Shown in pieces: positions 1-6,429 of a DNA stretch of 14,343 nt. Within the stretch, counting starts at the first letter, position 1. Each line of letters starts with the position of its first letter. This stretch comes from CBDTTW01 sp965363675 (GTDB lineage: Bacteria > Bacteroidota > Rhodothermia > Rhodothermales > DASSAV01), in the NCBI GenBank assembly GCA_965363675.1, contig CBDTTW010000072.1, forward strand, positions 1 through 14,343, given 5' to 3'. The position numbers and the translations under genes are program-made. The notes under the pieces were generated by a model, which searched no databases, had not been told where the DNA came from, and saw only the letters and a list, made by a program, of their open reading frames with translations.

Positions 1-280
1 GGGTCTGGAAGTGTTCCGCAAGGCGAACCGCCTCAACTTCCCGCTGCTCTCCGACCGCGACGGGGCGATTGCCCGCGCCTTCGGCGTGCCGGTCCGCGAC
101 GGCGGCGTCTTCAAGGCTAACGTGGACGGCAAGGAAGTCGAGCTGAACCGGGGCGTCACGACGGCGCGCTGGACGTTCGTGATCGACAAGAAGGGCGAGG
201 TCGTCTACGTGAACCAGGAAGTCAACCCGGAGCGCGACAGCGCCGAGGTGATCGCGGCCATCGAGAAGATGCAGGGCTAG
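1..280 (+). CDS. Peroxiredoxin/thioredoxin-fold protein, C-terminal part
   Basis: This is the 3' end of a gene that begins before the window; the frame is open from base 2 and the GTG at 11 is an internal Val codon. About 92 residues remain. The stretch NFPLLSDRDGAIARAFGV, then a short insert and TTARWTFVIDKKGEVVYV, is the usual C-terminal half of AhpC/TSA (Prx-type) or redoxin-domain proteins, where the strand after the arginine packs against the active site. The family reduces peroxides with a peroxidatic cysteine in a T-x-x-C motif, which would lie in the missing N-terminal half, so activity cannot be judged. The family call is good; the subclass (BCP/PrxQ-like or another redoxin) is open. 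Confidence 0.75.
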   Translation, partial: GLEVFRKANRLNFPLLSDRDGAIARAFGVPVRDGGVFKANVDGKEVELNRGVTTARWTFVIDKKGEVVYVNQEVNPERDSAEVIAAIEKMQG

Positions 281-385
281 CAGGCCGTAACGAGCTTGCA
301 ACTTGGAGGCGCCCTGCGGGACTGCTTCCGGGCGGGCGGGTATGAGGAGCAGTCGTATCGCTTGATCCTTACAAATGAGGAGTTT

Positions 386-610
386 ATGAAGCGAAATGCT
401 TATCTCCCGAACGGTCTGCCCCTGATGCACGATGGGTCGCTGGTGCGCCTGCTGGTAAACTACCGGCACGCCTACGGCCTCATCAAGCGCTCGGCGGCGT
501 CGTACACGGAGACCATGCGAGCGCAGGTTGAAGAAGCGCTCAACGCCATCGAGAACGAGCTTTGCGCGCGGGGGCTGCGCCACTACCTGGCGCTCGAACC
601 CTGCCGGTAA
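386..610 (+). CDS. Small protein of unknown function (74 aa)
   Basis: I do not recognise this protein. The chosen ATG at 386 has a GAGGAG Shine-Dalgarno-like stretch at 377-382, only 3 nt away. The frame is open further upstream to a TTG at 296, but that start has no evident ribosome site. The product is charged and probably mostly helical: SLVRLLVNYRHAYGLIKR is followed by a helix of the type MRAQVEEALNAIENEL. No signal peptide, membrane segment or metal motif is visible. A strong terminator follows the stop by about 10 nt, which supports a real transcription unit, either alone or as the end of the upstream redoxin unit. It could still be a chance ORF. Confidence 0.5.
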   Translation: MKRNAYLPNGLPLMHDGSLVRLLVNYRHAYGLIKRSAASYTETMRAQVEEALNAIENELCARGLRHYLALEPCR

Positions 611-620
611 AGCCCTCGGC

Positions 621-662
621 ATAGAAAAGGCCCTGCCGCTTGTTCGGCAGGGCCTTTTCTAT
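621..662. terminator. Bidirectional intrinsic terminator, perfect 18-bp stem
   Basis: ATAGAAAAGGCCCTGCCG (621-638) pairs without mismatch with 645-662 around a 6-nt loop, CTTGTT. The upper stem is GC-rich. The base of the stem is A-rich on one side and T-rich on the other, so it can end transcription in both directions. It sits just after the small ORF that ends at 610. Confidence 0.85.
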
Positions 663-749
663 TTCTATGAACCGGCCTCAAACAGGCTTTCGCCTCCATC
701 GCCAACGATAAGGCATGCGCTGCACGGGCGGGCGCCGGCCCTCAAGCAA

Positions 750-782
750 AAGCCGGGGCGCCCCGTCGGAGCGCCCCGGCTT
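750..782 (-). terminator. Intrinsic terminator of the porin gene
   Basis: A 12-bp perfect stem, AAGCCGGGGCGC (750-761) with its complement at 771-782, encloses a 9-nt loop. Read on the minus strand it lies about 20 nt past the porin stop codon and is followed by a short T-rich run (TTTTG), as expected for the end of the YceI-YceI-porin unit. Together with the hairpin at 621-662 it separates two convergent units. Confidence 0.8.
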
Positions 783-802
783 GTAAGCAGAACGGCCCTG
801 CC

Positions 803-2104
803 TTAGAACGCGATGACGCCTTCGATCATGAGGCCGTTGAAGCGGCCGCCGTTGCGGATGTCGGAGGTCGGGAAGTCCTCATAGTTCTGGTTGACGTACT
901 CGCCCTTGAGCAGCACGTTCGGCGTGACGAACCAACCGGCGCCCACCTGGAACCGGTTGAGGCTCACGTCGGCGCCCGAGCCGGCCAGCTCGCCGGAGGC
1001 CACGTTGTAGCGGCCGGCCACGTACGCCTGCTCGCGCGGAAGGAAGCGGAACAGGGCCTCGCCGCCGTACTGGTTCCACGTCCGCTCGGAGGTTTCCGCA
1101 GCGTTGCGGCCCTTGGCCTGCTCCACGACGCCGAAAAGCTCCACCGGACCGAACTTGATGAACGGGTTGAGCATGAGCGCCGTCACCTTGTCGTTGAGAC
1201 CGGGGTTCATACGGCCCGAGGTGAAGTTGGCGCTCGTGGTGGCGCGGGTGTTTTCGAGGACGAGGTAGTAGCGGCTGCCGGCGCGGTCGCCGCCGTAGAG
1301 CGTGTTGTTGATCGAGCTGGACGTGGTGTAGGCCGAGCCGGTCAGGCGCACGCGCACGGCGTCGTTGAGCTGCTGGTCGAAGCCGAGCTTGCCGAAGATC
1401 GAGGGGGCGCGGTCGTCCGGGCGGGTCACGTTGCCCTGGATCTCGCCGTCGGTCATGCCGACCATCGCCAGCACGGGGCCGGCGTGCACGTAGGCTTCGG
1501 CGCCGATCTCGGTGGCGAACGAGTCCATGATGTAGTTGCCGACGAGCGGGTTGTAGAGCGCGTTGCCGTTGTCGGTGCGGCGGAAGTGCAGGTCGCCGTA
1601 GTTGATCTCCATGTGCCCGACGCGGAGGGTCAGGTACTGGAAGATGTTGTCGATGGCCGAGACGCCGAGGAACGGGGCGCCGTCGATCTGGAGGTAGCCG
1701 GCCTTGACCCACGTCTCGGAGTGGTGGCGCGACGAGAGGTAGCTCGTCAGGTTGACCCGGACGCCTTCGGCAAGCTGCGCGTCGAGGTAGAGGTTGGCCG
1801 TGGCAAGGTTGAAGCCCGCGCCGATCTTCATGAGCTCGTTCGCGTTGACGCCGTTGACGACGTTCGCGGCGGCCGTGTTCTCATGGTCGAGCATCTGGAA
1901 CTGCTGCGTGAAGGCGGCGCCCCACTTCAGCTTGAAGCCGTCGTAGCCTACCGTGTCGAGCTTCGTCGGCTCGAACACGTTCAGGCCGCGCTGGTCGTAG
2001 GGGCGGAAGTATTGGGGGTAGATGTTGGGCTGCGCCGAGGCGGCCAGCGGGAGCAGCACGGCAAAAGCCGCGAGGGCAAAGAAAGTGCGTCGCAAAGTGG
2101 TCAT
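803..2104 (-). CDS. Outer-membrane beta-barrel porin-like protein
   Basis: The product is a 433-aa predicted outer-membrane channel. The start at 2104 was chosen because it opens directly into a signal peptide, MTTLRRTFFALAAFAVLLPL, with likely cleavage after ASA before Gln; the frame is open 17 codons further but those residues are not signal-like. The mature part alternates polar and hydrophobic residues throughout, with strands such as YLTLRVGHMEINYG and NRFQVGAGWFV, and it ends in Phe, the usual last residue of barrels assembled by BamA. No TonB box or plug domain is seen. It resembles porins common in Bacteroidota genomes (phosphate-selective porin-like), but the substrate cannot be read. 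It lies 64 bp after two yceI-like genes on the same strand and may be co-transcribed with them. Confidence 0.8.
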   Translation of the reverse strand: MTTLRRTFFALAAFAVLLPLAASAQPNIYPQYFRPYDQRGLNVFEPTKLDTVGYDGFKLKWGAAFTQQFQMLDHENTAAANVVNGVNANELMKIGAGFNLATANLYLDAQLAEGVRVNLTSYLSSRHHSETWVKAGYLQIDGAPFLGVSAIDNIFQYLTLRVGHMEINYGDLHFRRTDNGNALYNPLVGNYIMDSFATEIGAEAYVHAGPVLAMVGMTDGEIQGNVTRPDDRAPSIFGKLGFDQQLNDAVRVRLTGSAYTTSSSINNTLYGGDRAGSRYYLVLENTRATTSANFTSGRMNPGLNDKVTALMLNPFIKFGPVELFGVVEQAKGRNAAETSERTWNQYGGEALFRFLPREQAYVAGRYNVASGELAGSGADVSLNRFQVGAGWFVTPNVLLKGEYVNQNYEDFPTSDIRNGGRFNGLMIEGVIAF

Positions 2105-2168
2105 AGGGATAGCAGATAACGGGAGGTTGTGTGTGTGGTTTGGTGGATGCTGCATCAGGCGGCGCCGT

Positions 2169-2831
2169 TCAGCGTGCTTGCGCCGAGGCCAGGCATTCGC
2201 CGGCGTCGGCGTGCTGCGCCGGGGCGCAGGCGGCCGTCACGTCGAAATGCGCCGTGATTTCGTCGCGCGCGCGCACCAGGCCCATCATGGCGACCGGCGG
2301 CGCGATGTCAAAGTCGGTCATGCGCAGCGGCAGGCTGCCGCGCAGGCGGAAACCGCCGTCGGCGAGCGCGCGCCCCTCGCCGTGGATCGTCACGGACTGC
2401 TCGGCCCCGGCGATGGAGAGCCGGCCGGCGACGGCCAGGGGCGTCCAGCCGGCGCGTTCGGCGCCCGAGGCCACCGCCACGCGGTCTACGACGAAGCTGA
2501 TCTTCGGGAAGGCGCTCGCCTTGAGCGCCTTCCGCAGGTCGGCGTTCATCTTGGGGTTGCCGCAGTCGAAGGAGCGGGCGCCGACGCTGAGGCCGGCTTC
2601 CAGGCCCTGCCGCCGCGAAAGCCCCTCCAGGGAGGCGGCGCGGGCCGCCGGGATGCCGCCGGCGCCGCTCACGTCGCCGGCCTCGCAGGTGAAGCCGCTG
2701 ACGTTCGAGGAGCCGGTGATCCAGAACTTCGCGCCGCCGGCCAGCACGTAGCGCATCTGCGCGCGAGCCGGCCCCGCCGCAACAGCGGCAACGAGGGCGA
2801 CGAGCATCAGGAGGCGGCGCAGGGGGGGCAT
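2169..2831 (-). CDS. Secreted YceI-family protein (copy 2)
   Basis: This 220-aa protein has an N-terminal signal peptide (MPPLRRLLMLVALVAAVAAG, cleavage near ARA-Q) and then one YceI lipocalin-like barrel covering roughly residues 25-200. Family marks visible are the FWITGSSNVSGFTC opening, the SFDCGNPKMNADLRKALKA block, SIAGAEQSVTIHGE, and the closing LPLRMTDFDIAPP. YceI proteins bind isoprenoid lipids in the periplasm; the ligand here is unknown. C49 and C90 align with C45 and C76 of the adjacent copy, so a disulfide is possible. A further Cys-rich tail (residues about 205-215) is unique to this copy. It starts 19 bp after the other yceI gene, so the two are in one operon. No clear Shine-Dalgarno sequence precedes the ATG. 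Confidence 0.85.
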   Translation of the reverse strand: MPPLRRLLMLVALVAAVAAGPARAQMRYVLAGGAKFWITGSSNVSGFTCEAGDVSGAGGIPAARAASLEGLSRRQGLEAGLSVGARSFDCGNPKMNADLRKALKASAFPKISFVVDRVAVASGAERAGWTPLAVAGRLSIAGAEQSVTIHGEGRALADGGFRLRGSLPLRMTDFDIAPPVAMMGLVRARDEITAHFDVTAACAPAQHADAGECLASAQAR

Positions 2832-2850
2832 GGGGGCGGGGGAGGGGAGT

Positions 2851-3432
2851 CTACTGGTTGGCGGCCGTGGCGGCGCCGGGGGCGGCGTACACGTCGAAGC
2901 GCACCACCACCTGGTCGCCGACCTTGATCGCGCCCAGGGCAGCCGTCGGGGGCTTCATGTCGAACTCCTTGAGCGAGACCGGCAGCGACCCGGTGAACCG
3001 GATCTGCCCGTCGGGCTGCACGGCGCCCTCTACCTTCATGCTTACGGTGCGCTCGGCGCCGGCCATCCTCAGCTTGCCGGTCGTCTGGAGCTGATGCTTC
3101 TGCGGGCCGCCCGTAGCCTCGGCGCTCACGAGGGTGTAGCTGATCGCCGGGTGCGCCGACTGCTTGAGGGCGTCGTACATCTTGCCGTCCATGGTCTTGT
3201 TGCCGCAGTCGAGCTGCTTGACGGGGATCGAGACGTCTACCTTCTTGAGCCCGGCCACGCCGTCGGCCTCGACGGCGCCGGTGAAGCTGCTGACCTTGCA
3301 CGTGAAGTCGTGCACGGTGGACGTGCCTTCGACCCAGATTTTGCTCGTCGGCTTGAACGTGTAGCGGATCGGAGGGACGGCCGCTGCGGCCACGAGCACC
3401 ACTGCGCCCAGCAAGAAAGAAAGCTTTTTCAT
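2851..3432 (-). CDS. Secreted YceI-family protein (copy 1)
   Basis: This is a 193-aa YceI barrel protein. The start at 3432 is supported by a GAGGA ribosome site just upstream and by the signal peptide it opens (MKKLSFLLGAVVLVAAAAV); the longer open frame to 3666 runs through the repeat-bearing leader and is not coding. Motifs are KIWVEGTSTVHDFTCKV, then LDCGNKTMDGKMYDALK, then RMAGAERTVSMKVEG and LPVSLKEFDMKPP. This order is the same as in the neighbouring copy, so the pair is a tandem duplication that has diverged. The family binds polyisoprenoid-type lipids in the periplasm; a role here in lipid or quinone handling is only inference. It is the first gene of the unit and probably controlled by the direct repeats upstream. 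Confidence 0.87.
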   Translation of the reverse strand: MKKLSFLLGAVVLVAAAAVPPIRYTFKPTSKIWVEGTSTVHDFTCKVSSFTGAVEADGVAGLKKVDVSIPVKQLDCGNKTMDGKMYDALKQSAHPAISYTLVSAEATGGPQKHQLQTTGKLRMAGAERTVSMKVEGAVQPDGQIRFTGSLPVSLKEFDMKPPTAALGAIKVGDQVVVRFDVYAAPGAATAANQ

Positions 3433-3436
3433 GTTT

Positions 3437-3441
3437 TCCTC
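3437..3441 (-). promoter_or_regulatory. Ribosome binding site of the first yceI gene
   Basis: Minus-strand GAGGA lies 4 nt before the ATG at 3432 in an A-rich setting (GAGGAAAAC). It decides this start over the upstream in-frame codons. Confidence 0.6.
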
Positions 3442-3452
3442 ACCCAATCTTG

Positions 3453-3511
3453 TCGCAACAACTATTAGGCCGTTGTAACAAGTATTAGTTCGTCGTAACA
3501 GGTATTGCGCG
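3453..3511 (-). promoter_or_regulatory. Three direct repeats, 20-bp period: likely operator
   Basis: Three units stand head to tail at an exact 20-bp spacing: TCGCAACAACTATTAG at 3453, TTGTAACAAGTATTAG at 3473 and TCGTAACAGGTATTGC at 3493 (plus strand). The core is TYGTAACARGTATTRG. Twenty bp is about two helical turns, so a repeated protein would bind on one face of the DNA. The array ends 20 bp before the yceI start codon and probably overlaps the promoter. I cannot name the regulator; no regulator gene is adjacent. Confidence 0.65.
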
Positions 3512-3714
3512 ACACGAAATGCCTTTCGGCTGCCTCTATGGTACGGATCGGCGGCGCAGGGGTTCGTAAGCCCACTCCCCGGCTCCGTGTAGGGGCTTGG
3601 CGGCGCGGCGTGTAAGGGCAACCCGTACACGCGGGAACTTGCAGAAACCGTGAAGCCGCCGAGCAATGAGGCGGCGCGGTCTTCGGCAGCGTGGGCCGGC
3701 TCCGAGCGCGCGTC

Positions 3715-3757
3715 CGGCGCTACGGCAAGGCGGGCGTCAGGCCGAGGGCGCGTACGT
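3715..3757. repeat. 43-bp direct repeat, left copy (copy of the GH5 gene tail)
   Basis: 42 of 43 bases match 5091-5133 in the same orientation, and the similarity stops sharply at both ends. The repeat holds the last 11 full codons and stop of the GH5 gene plus a few bases beyond. The one difference (T at 3753, C at 5129) would be a synonymous Val change, GTA for GTG, in the GH5 frame. The stop codon of the Fic gene begins inside the last base of this copy. It may be an attachment-site half or an insertion duplication. Confidence 0.85.
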
Positions 3758-4950
3758 CAAGCAGGTTCCGTGCGGCGGGAGGGCAAAAATGCCAGCATGA
3801 TCTCAAAATTGGGCGTTAGCTCCTTCTCAGTTCTTTTGATAAGTCCTATATCGATCAGGAGGTCCACGTCTCTCTTGACAGTCTTATCGCCCTTGTTGGC
3901 ATAAAGCTCGGCGATGCGGGGCGAGACGTGGCGGACGGCGGAAACCGGAACCCCCCGCCCATGATCGATAAAATAATCCGTCAGATCCAGCACCAGCTTC
4001 TTGCGGCGGCTGTCTGTCTGCTGTTCCAAACCATGGAATCTATCATGCACGTAGTTGATCCAGTGCACGATAACCTGCTGTCTTTTGATGAGGTCGATCT
4101 GCTCCTTCAGCCCGTCGATAAATCCTTGCAAGGCATAAACAATAAAGGGATGCACATCTCCTCCTGAACGATGCGCCCGGTCGAGTTGCCGGTAATACTC
4201 CGTTCGCGTGAGGTTGTAGTGGTTGCTGAGCAGGTGGGCCGCCGTGGAGGGCACGCCTACGGACAGCAGGATCTGGAACTCGATGAGGCGGGCCGTGCGA
4301 CCGTTGCCGTCGCCGAAGGGATGAATCCACGCAAGGTAGAGATGCGCGATGATGGCGCGCAGAATGCCGAAGGCTATTTTGTGCGTTTCCGGCCCGGTTA
4401 GGTTTTCGCTGCTGAGCCACCGGCATAGCTTTTCCAGCAGGCTCCTGCATTCACTTGCCGGCGCGCCTCTGTACCGGCCTACCCCTACGCTGTGCGTTCT
4501 GATGACTCCGGGCGTCACATCTTCGCCAAGCGGAAGGCTTTTCAGGACCATTTCGTTGTACCTGAGAATATCCTCCACGCACAGCTCGGCAGGCTCGCCG
4601 CTGAGGATGCCGCCGCCGATGCTGTTGCACGCCTCGACGATGTTGCCCACTTCCTGAGCGAGGTATTCCTTTGAGGGAGGCAGCTTCAGTTTGCCCTCGA
4701 TGAACCGCTGCACTTCCTCTTCGGTGAGCGTGTTTCCCTCGATGGCCGTCGTCGCCAGCGCGCCTTTAGCCAGATACACACTATGCAGGCGCGCGGCGAC
4801 CTCCGGCAGAAGAGGCGTTCCGACCAAGTGTTCGCTCTTGGACTGCGCCTCACCCAGAAGCAACCATATATGGGCCGGGAAACGTTGCAGCTTGAGGTCG
4901 AACGTCAGCCACGGGTGGCTTTCCGTATAGGAAGCTTCGTAATCCGACAT
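3757..4950 (-). CDS. Fic-domain AMP-transferase (Fido family), class II
   Basis: This 397-aa protein carries the full Fic motif HPFGDGNGRTAR (residues 210-221), with the catalytic His and the nucleotide-binding Arg. Fic enzymes usually transfer AMP from ATP to Ser, Thr or Tyr of a target protein. An N-terminal inhibitory helix motif, TTAIEG (residues 67-72, fitting S/T-x-x-x-E-G/N), places it among self-inhibited class II enzymes. The C-terminal part (about 320-390) looks like a winged helix, which in such proteins often binds DNA and may allow self-control. The start at 4950 opens MSDYEASYTESHPWLTFDL, typical for the family; the longer frame to 5016 overlaps the predicted promoter. No antitoxin-like small gene is adjacent. 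The target is unknown. Confidence 0.88.
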   Translation of the reverse strand: MSDYEASYTESHPWLTFDLKLQRFPAHIWLLLGEAQSKSEHLVGTPLLPEVAARLHSVYLAKGALATTAIEGNTLTEEEVQRFIEGKLKLPPSKEYLAQEVGNIVEACNSIGGGILSGEPAELCVEDILRYNEMVLKSLPLGEDVTPGVIRTHSVGVGRYRGAPASECRSLLEKLCRWLSSENLTGPETHKIAFGILRAIIAHLYLAWIHPFGDGNGRTARLIEFQILLSVGVPSTAAHLLSNHYNLTRTEYYRQLDRAHRSGGDVHPFIVYALQGFIDGLKEQIDLIKRQQVIVHWINYVHDRFHGLEQQTDSRRKKLVLDLTDYFIDHGRGVPVSAVRHVSPRIAELYANKGDKTVKRDVDLLIDIGLIKRTEKELTPNFEIMLAFLPSRRTEPA

Positions 4951-4986
4951 AGCGACCAGAAGGCAGATAGATGAGAGGACGCAAGA

Positions 4987-5016
4987 CAAATGTATCCCTG
5001 TTTTTGTCTCTGTCAA
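4987..5016 (-). promoter_or_regulatory. Promoter of the Fic gene
   Basis: On the minus strand, TTGACA (5016-5011) is followed by 16 bp and TACATTTG (4994-4987). TACATTTG fits the Bacteroidota -7 box TAnnTTTG exactly, and the upstream hexamer is a perfect -35 element. Transcription would begin near 4980, about 30 nt before the chosen Fic start. Confidence 0.6.
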
Positions 5017-5035
5017 CGTCCATTTTTTTGTCTCT
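5001..5035 (-). repeat. Two 11-bp direct repeats around the Fic promoter -35
   Basis: TTTTTGTCTCT occurs at 5001-5011 and again at 5025-5035, a 24-bp period, one copy on each side of the -35 hexamer. The placement suits an operator, possibly for the winged-helix end of the Fic protein itself. That link is speculative. Confidence 0.4.
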
Positions 5036-5090
5036 TCGGGCGTCCTCCGTAATGCCCCCTATGGCGATGGGTGTCGGGAGTGGAAGCCGG

Positions 5091-5133
5091 CGGCGCTACG
5101 GCAAGGCGGGCGTCAGGCCGAGGGCGCGCACGT
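5091..5133. repeat. 43-bp direct repeat, right copy (native GH5 3' end)
   Basis: This is the right-hand partner of 3715-3757. It encodes the last residues of the GH5 protein (VRALGLTPALP and stop), so the GH5 frame is complete across the junction. Confidence 0.85.
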
Positions 5134-6343
5134 AGCCGGGGTTGACGCGGCTGTTTTCGAAGCGGATCTGCACCAGCAGATCCGCCAGGGCGGCGCGGGC
5201 GTGCTCGGCCGAGGGGCGCGCCTTGCGCTTCTCGTCGAAGGGGGCGCCGATGAGCTTTTCGTAGGCGACGATCTCTTCCCAGTAGCGCGGCCGTGGGAAG
5301 CTGACGATGCCCGCCGTGGCGTCCATCTTTTTGTACGGCCAGAACGACCAGCCGATGTTCTCCGCTTCGAGCGTCACGCGGAACGAATCGACCCACGCGT
5401 CGGTGTTTTCGCCCGACTCGCCCATCCAGATCGGGACGTTGTGGCGGTCGCGGAAATCGGTGAACGGGCGGATGCCCTCGGGCGTGGGCGGCGCCCAGTA
5501 GCGGTGAAAGCTGTAAACCAGGTTGCCGTCGAAGGGCGGGCCGAACACGTCGAAGTTGGTATCCCACTGCGCGCCGCCGAGGAAGATAATGTGGTGGGGG
5601 TCCACCTCGCGGATGGCGGCCGTGAGGCGCTTGTAAACGGGTTCGAGGTAGGGGTTGAGGCGCTGGTAACTCTCGAAGTGCGGAATGGGCTCGTTGAGCA
5701 GGTCGTAGCCGATCACGGTGGGCTCGTCGCGGTAGCGCTCGGCAATGCGCCGCCACACCTCGGCGGTGCGCTGCTGGCACTCCTCGCTTTCGTAGAGCCA
5801 CGGGTAGCCGATGCCGTCGTCGATGTTCTCGCCGTTTTGGCCGCAGGGCGCGGCGTGCATGTCCAGCAGTACGTACAGGCCCTCGGCCTTGCTCCAGCCG
5901 ATGATGCGGTCGAGCAGCTCGAAGCCCGGCCCCATCCAGACGCCGGGGTAAGCCTCCGGGGTGAACAGCTTGTAGCTGAACGGCACGCGGACGTGATTCA
6001 TGCCCATACGGCGCATGCGTGCGATGTCGGCGCGGGTGATGTATGCGTCCTGCCAGGCGCGCCAGAACGCCTGCGTCTCGGAGGGTCCGATCAGCTCGCG
6101 GAACAGCAAGTCGATCTGCCAGGCCGCCGCCGCGCGCTGGAAGTGGAACATGTAGCCCTCGGGCAGCAGCCAGTTGCCGACGTTCGTGCCGCGCAGCAGG
6201 ATCGGGCGGCCGTCCGGGCCGACGATCTCCTTGCCGCGCGTGTGCGCGAAGCGTCCGGAGGCGGCTTTGCGGGGGGCGGCGCACCCGGCCAGGGCCAGGG
6301 CAAGCAGCAGAAGGGGGAGGGCGGCGGCGAGGCGGCGTAGCAT
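5096..6343 (-). CDS. GH5-family glycoside hydrolase, lipoprotein
   Basis: This is a 415-aa exported beta-glycosidase of the cellulase (GH5) clan. The start at 6343 opens a lipoprotein signal, MLRRLAAALPLLLLALALAGC, with lipobox Cys at 21; the frame is open 42 codons upstream but that part is not signal-like. The TIM barrel runs about residues 35-370. The acid/base Glu is in YDLLNEP (E218), the nucleophile Glu is in PIWMGES (E309), and HRY at 280-282 and DMH at 161-163 are further active-site blocks. Substrate (beta-glucan, mannan or another) cannot be told. The C-terminal 40 residues (RFENSRVNPGYVRALG) lie beyond the barrel. The gene follows the amidoligase by 86 bp on the same strand; its last codons are the ones duplicated beyond the Fic gene. 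Confidence 0.88.
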   Translation of the reverse strand: MLRRLAAALPLLLLALALAGCAAPRKAASGRFAHTRGKEIVGPDGRPILLRGTNVGNWLLPEGYMFHFQRAAAAWQIDLLFRELIGPSETQAFWRAWQDAYITRADIARMRRMGMNHVRVPFSYKLFTPEAYPGVWMGPGFELLDRIIGWSKAEGLYVLLDMHAAPCGQNGENIDDGIGYPWLYESEECQQRTAEVWRRIAERYRDEPTVIGYDLLNEPIPHFESYQRLNPYLEPVYKRLTAAIREVDPHHIIFLGGAQWDTNFDVFGPPFDGNLVYSFHRYWAPPTPEGIRPFTDFRDRHNVPIWMGESGENTDAWVDSFRVTLEAENIGWSFWPYKKMDATAGIVSFPRPRYWEEIVAYEKLIGAPFDEKRKARPSAEHARAALADLLVQIRFENSRVNPGYVRALGLTPALP

Positions 6344-6429
6344 GGCGGCGGGGGCGTGCGTGAGGGAGCGGCGGAAGGTTACCGCGTGCGCACAGGGTAC
6401 GCAACGCTGCACGAAGAATCCACAGGGGG

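Larger units (their letters stand above)
3433..3714. other. Non-coding region upstream of the yceI pair
   Basis: Apart from the three 20-bp repeats, this stretch holds no convincing gene. A short hairpin is present at 3610-3630: GTGTA/TACAC arms plus GGG/CCC, with one mismatch and a 3-nt loop. A second weak stem, GCCGCC/GGCGGC, is at 3655-3675. Neither has a T-run, so neither is a clear terminator. Before the Fic cassette arrived, this DNA would have directly followed the GH5 gene. Confidence 0.5.
3758..5090. mobile_element. Putative Fic-gene cassette between 43-bp direct repeats
   Basis: The 1333-bp segment, or 1376 bp with one repeat, carries one gene, its own promoter and visibly lower GC than the DNA on either side (several 60-base lines are about 42-53% GC; the neighbouring genes are much richer). 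Removing it together with one repeat would leave the GH5 gene intact, followed directly by the region at 3714 and below. There is no transposase, integrase or terminal inverted repeat, so any movement would need outside help or was a one-off recombination event. The cassette reading is inference from the repeats and composition. Confidence 0.6.

Noticed and set aside
3653..3677. GCCGCC/GGCGGC stem as a terminator
   Set aside because: It is short, with a 9-nt loop and no T-run, and such stems arise easily in GC-rich DNA.
4951..5016. N-terminal extension of the Fic protein to an ATG at 5016
   Set aside because: It would place the start on the predicted -35 hexamer, and the added residues do not resemble the family's N-terminus.
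4951..5095. A small antitoxin gene beside fic
   Set aside because: No open frame of useful size with a ribosome site is present, and the Fic protein carries its own inhibitory motif.
5201..6340. Long open frame opposite the GH5 gene
   Set aside because: The GH5 frame has catalytic motifs and a lipoprotein signal; the opposite frame has no recognisable domain.
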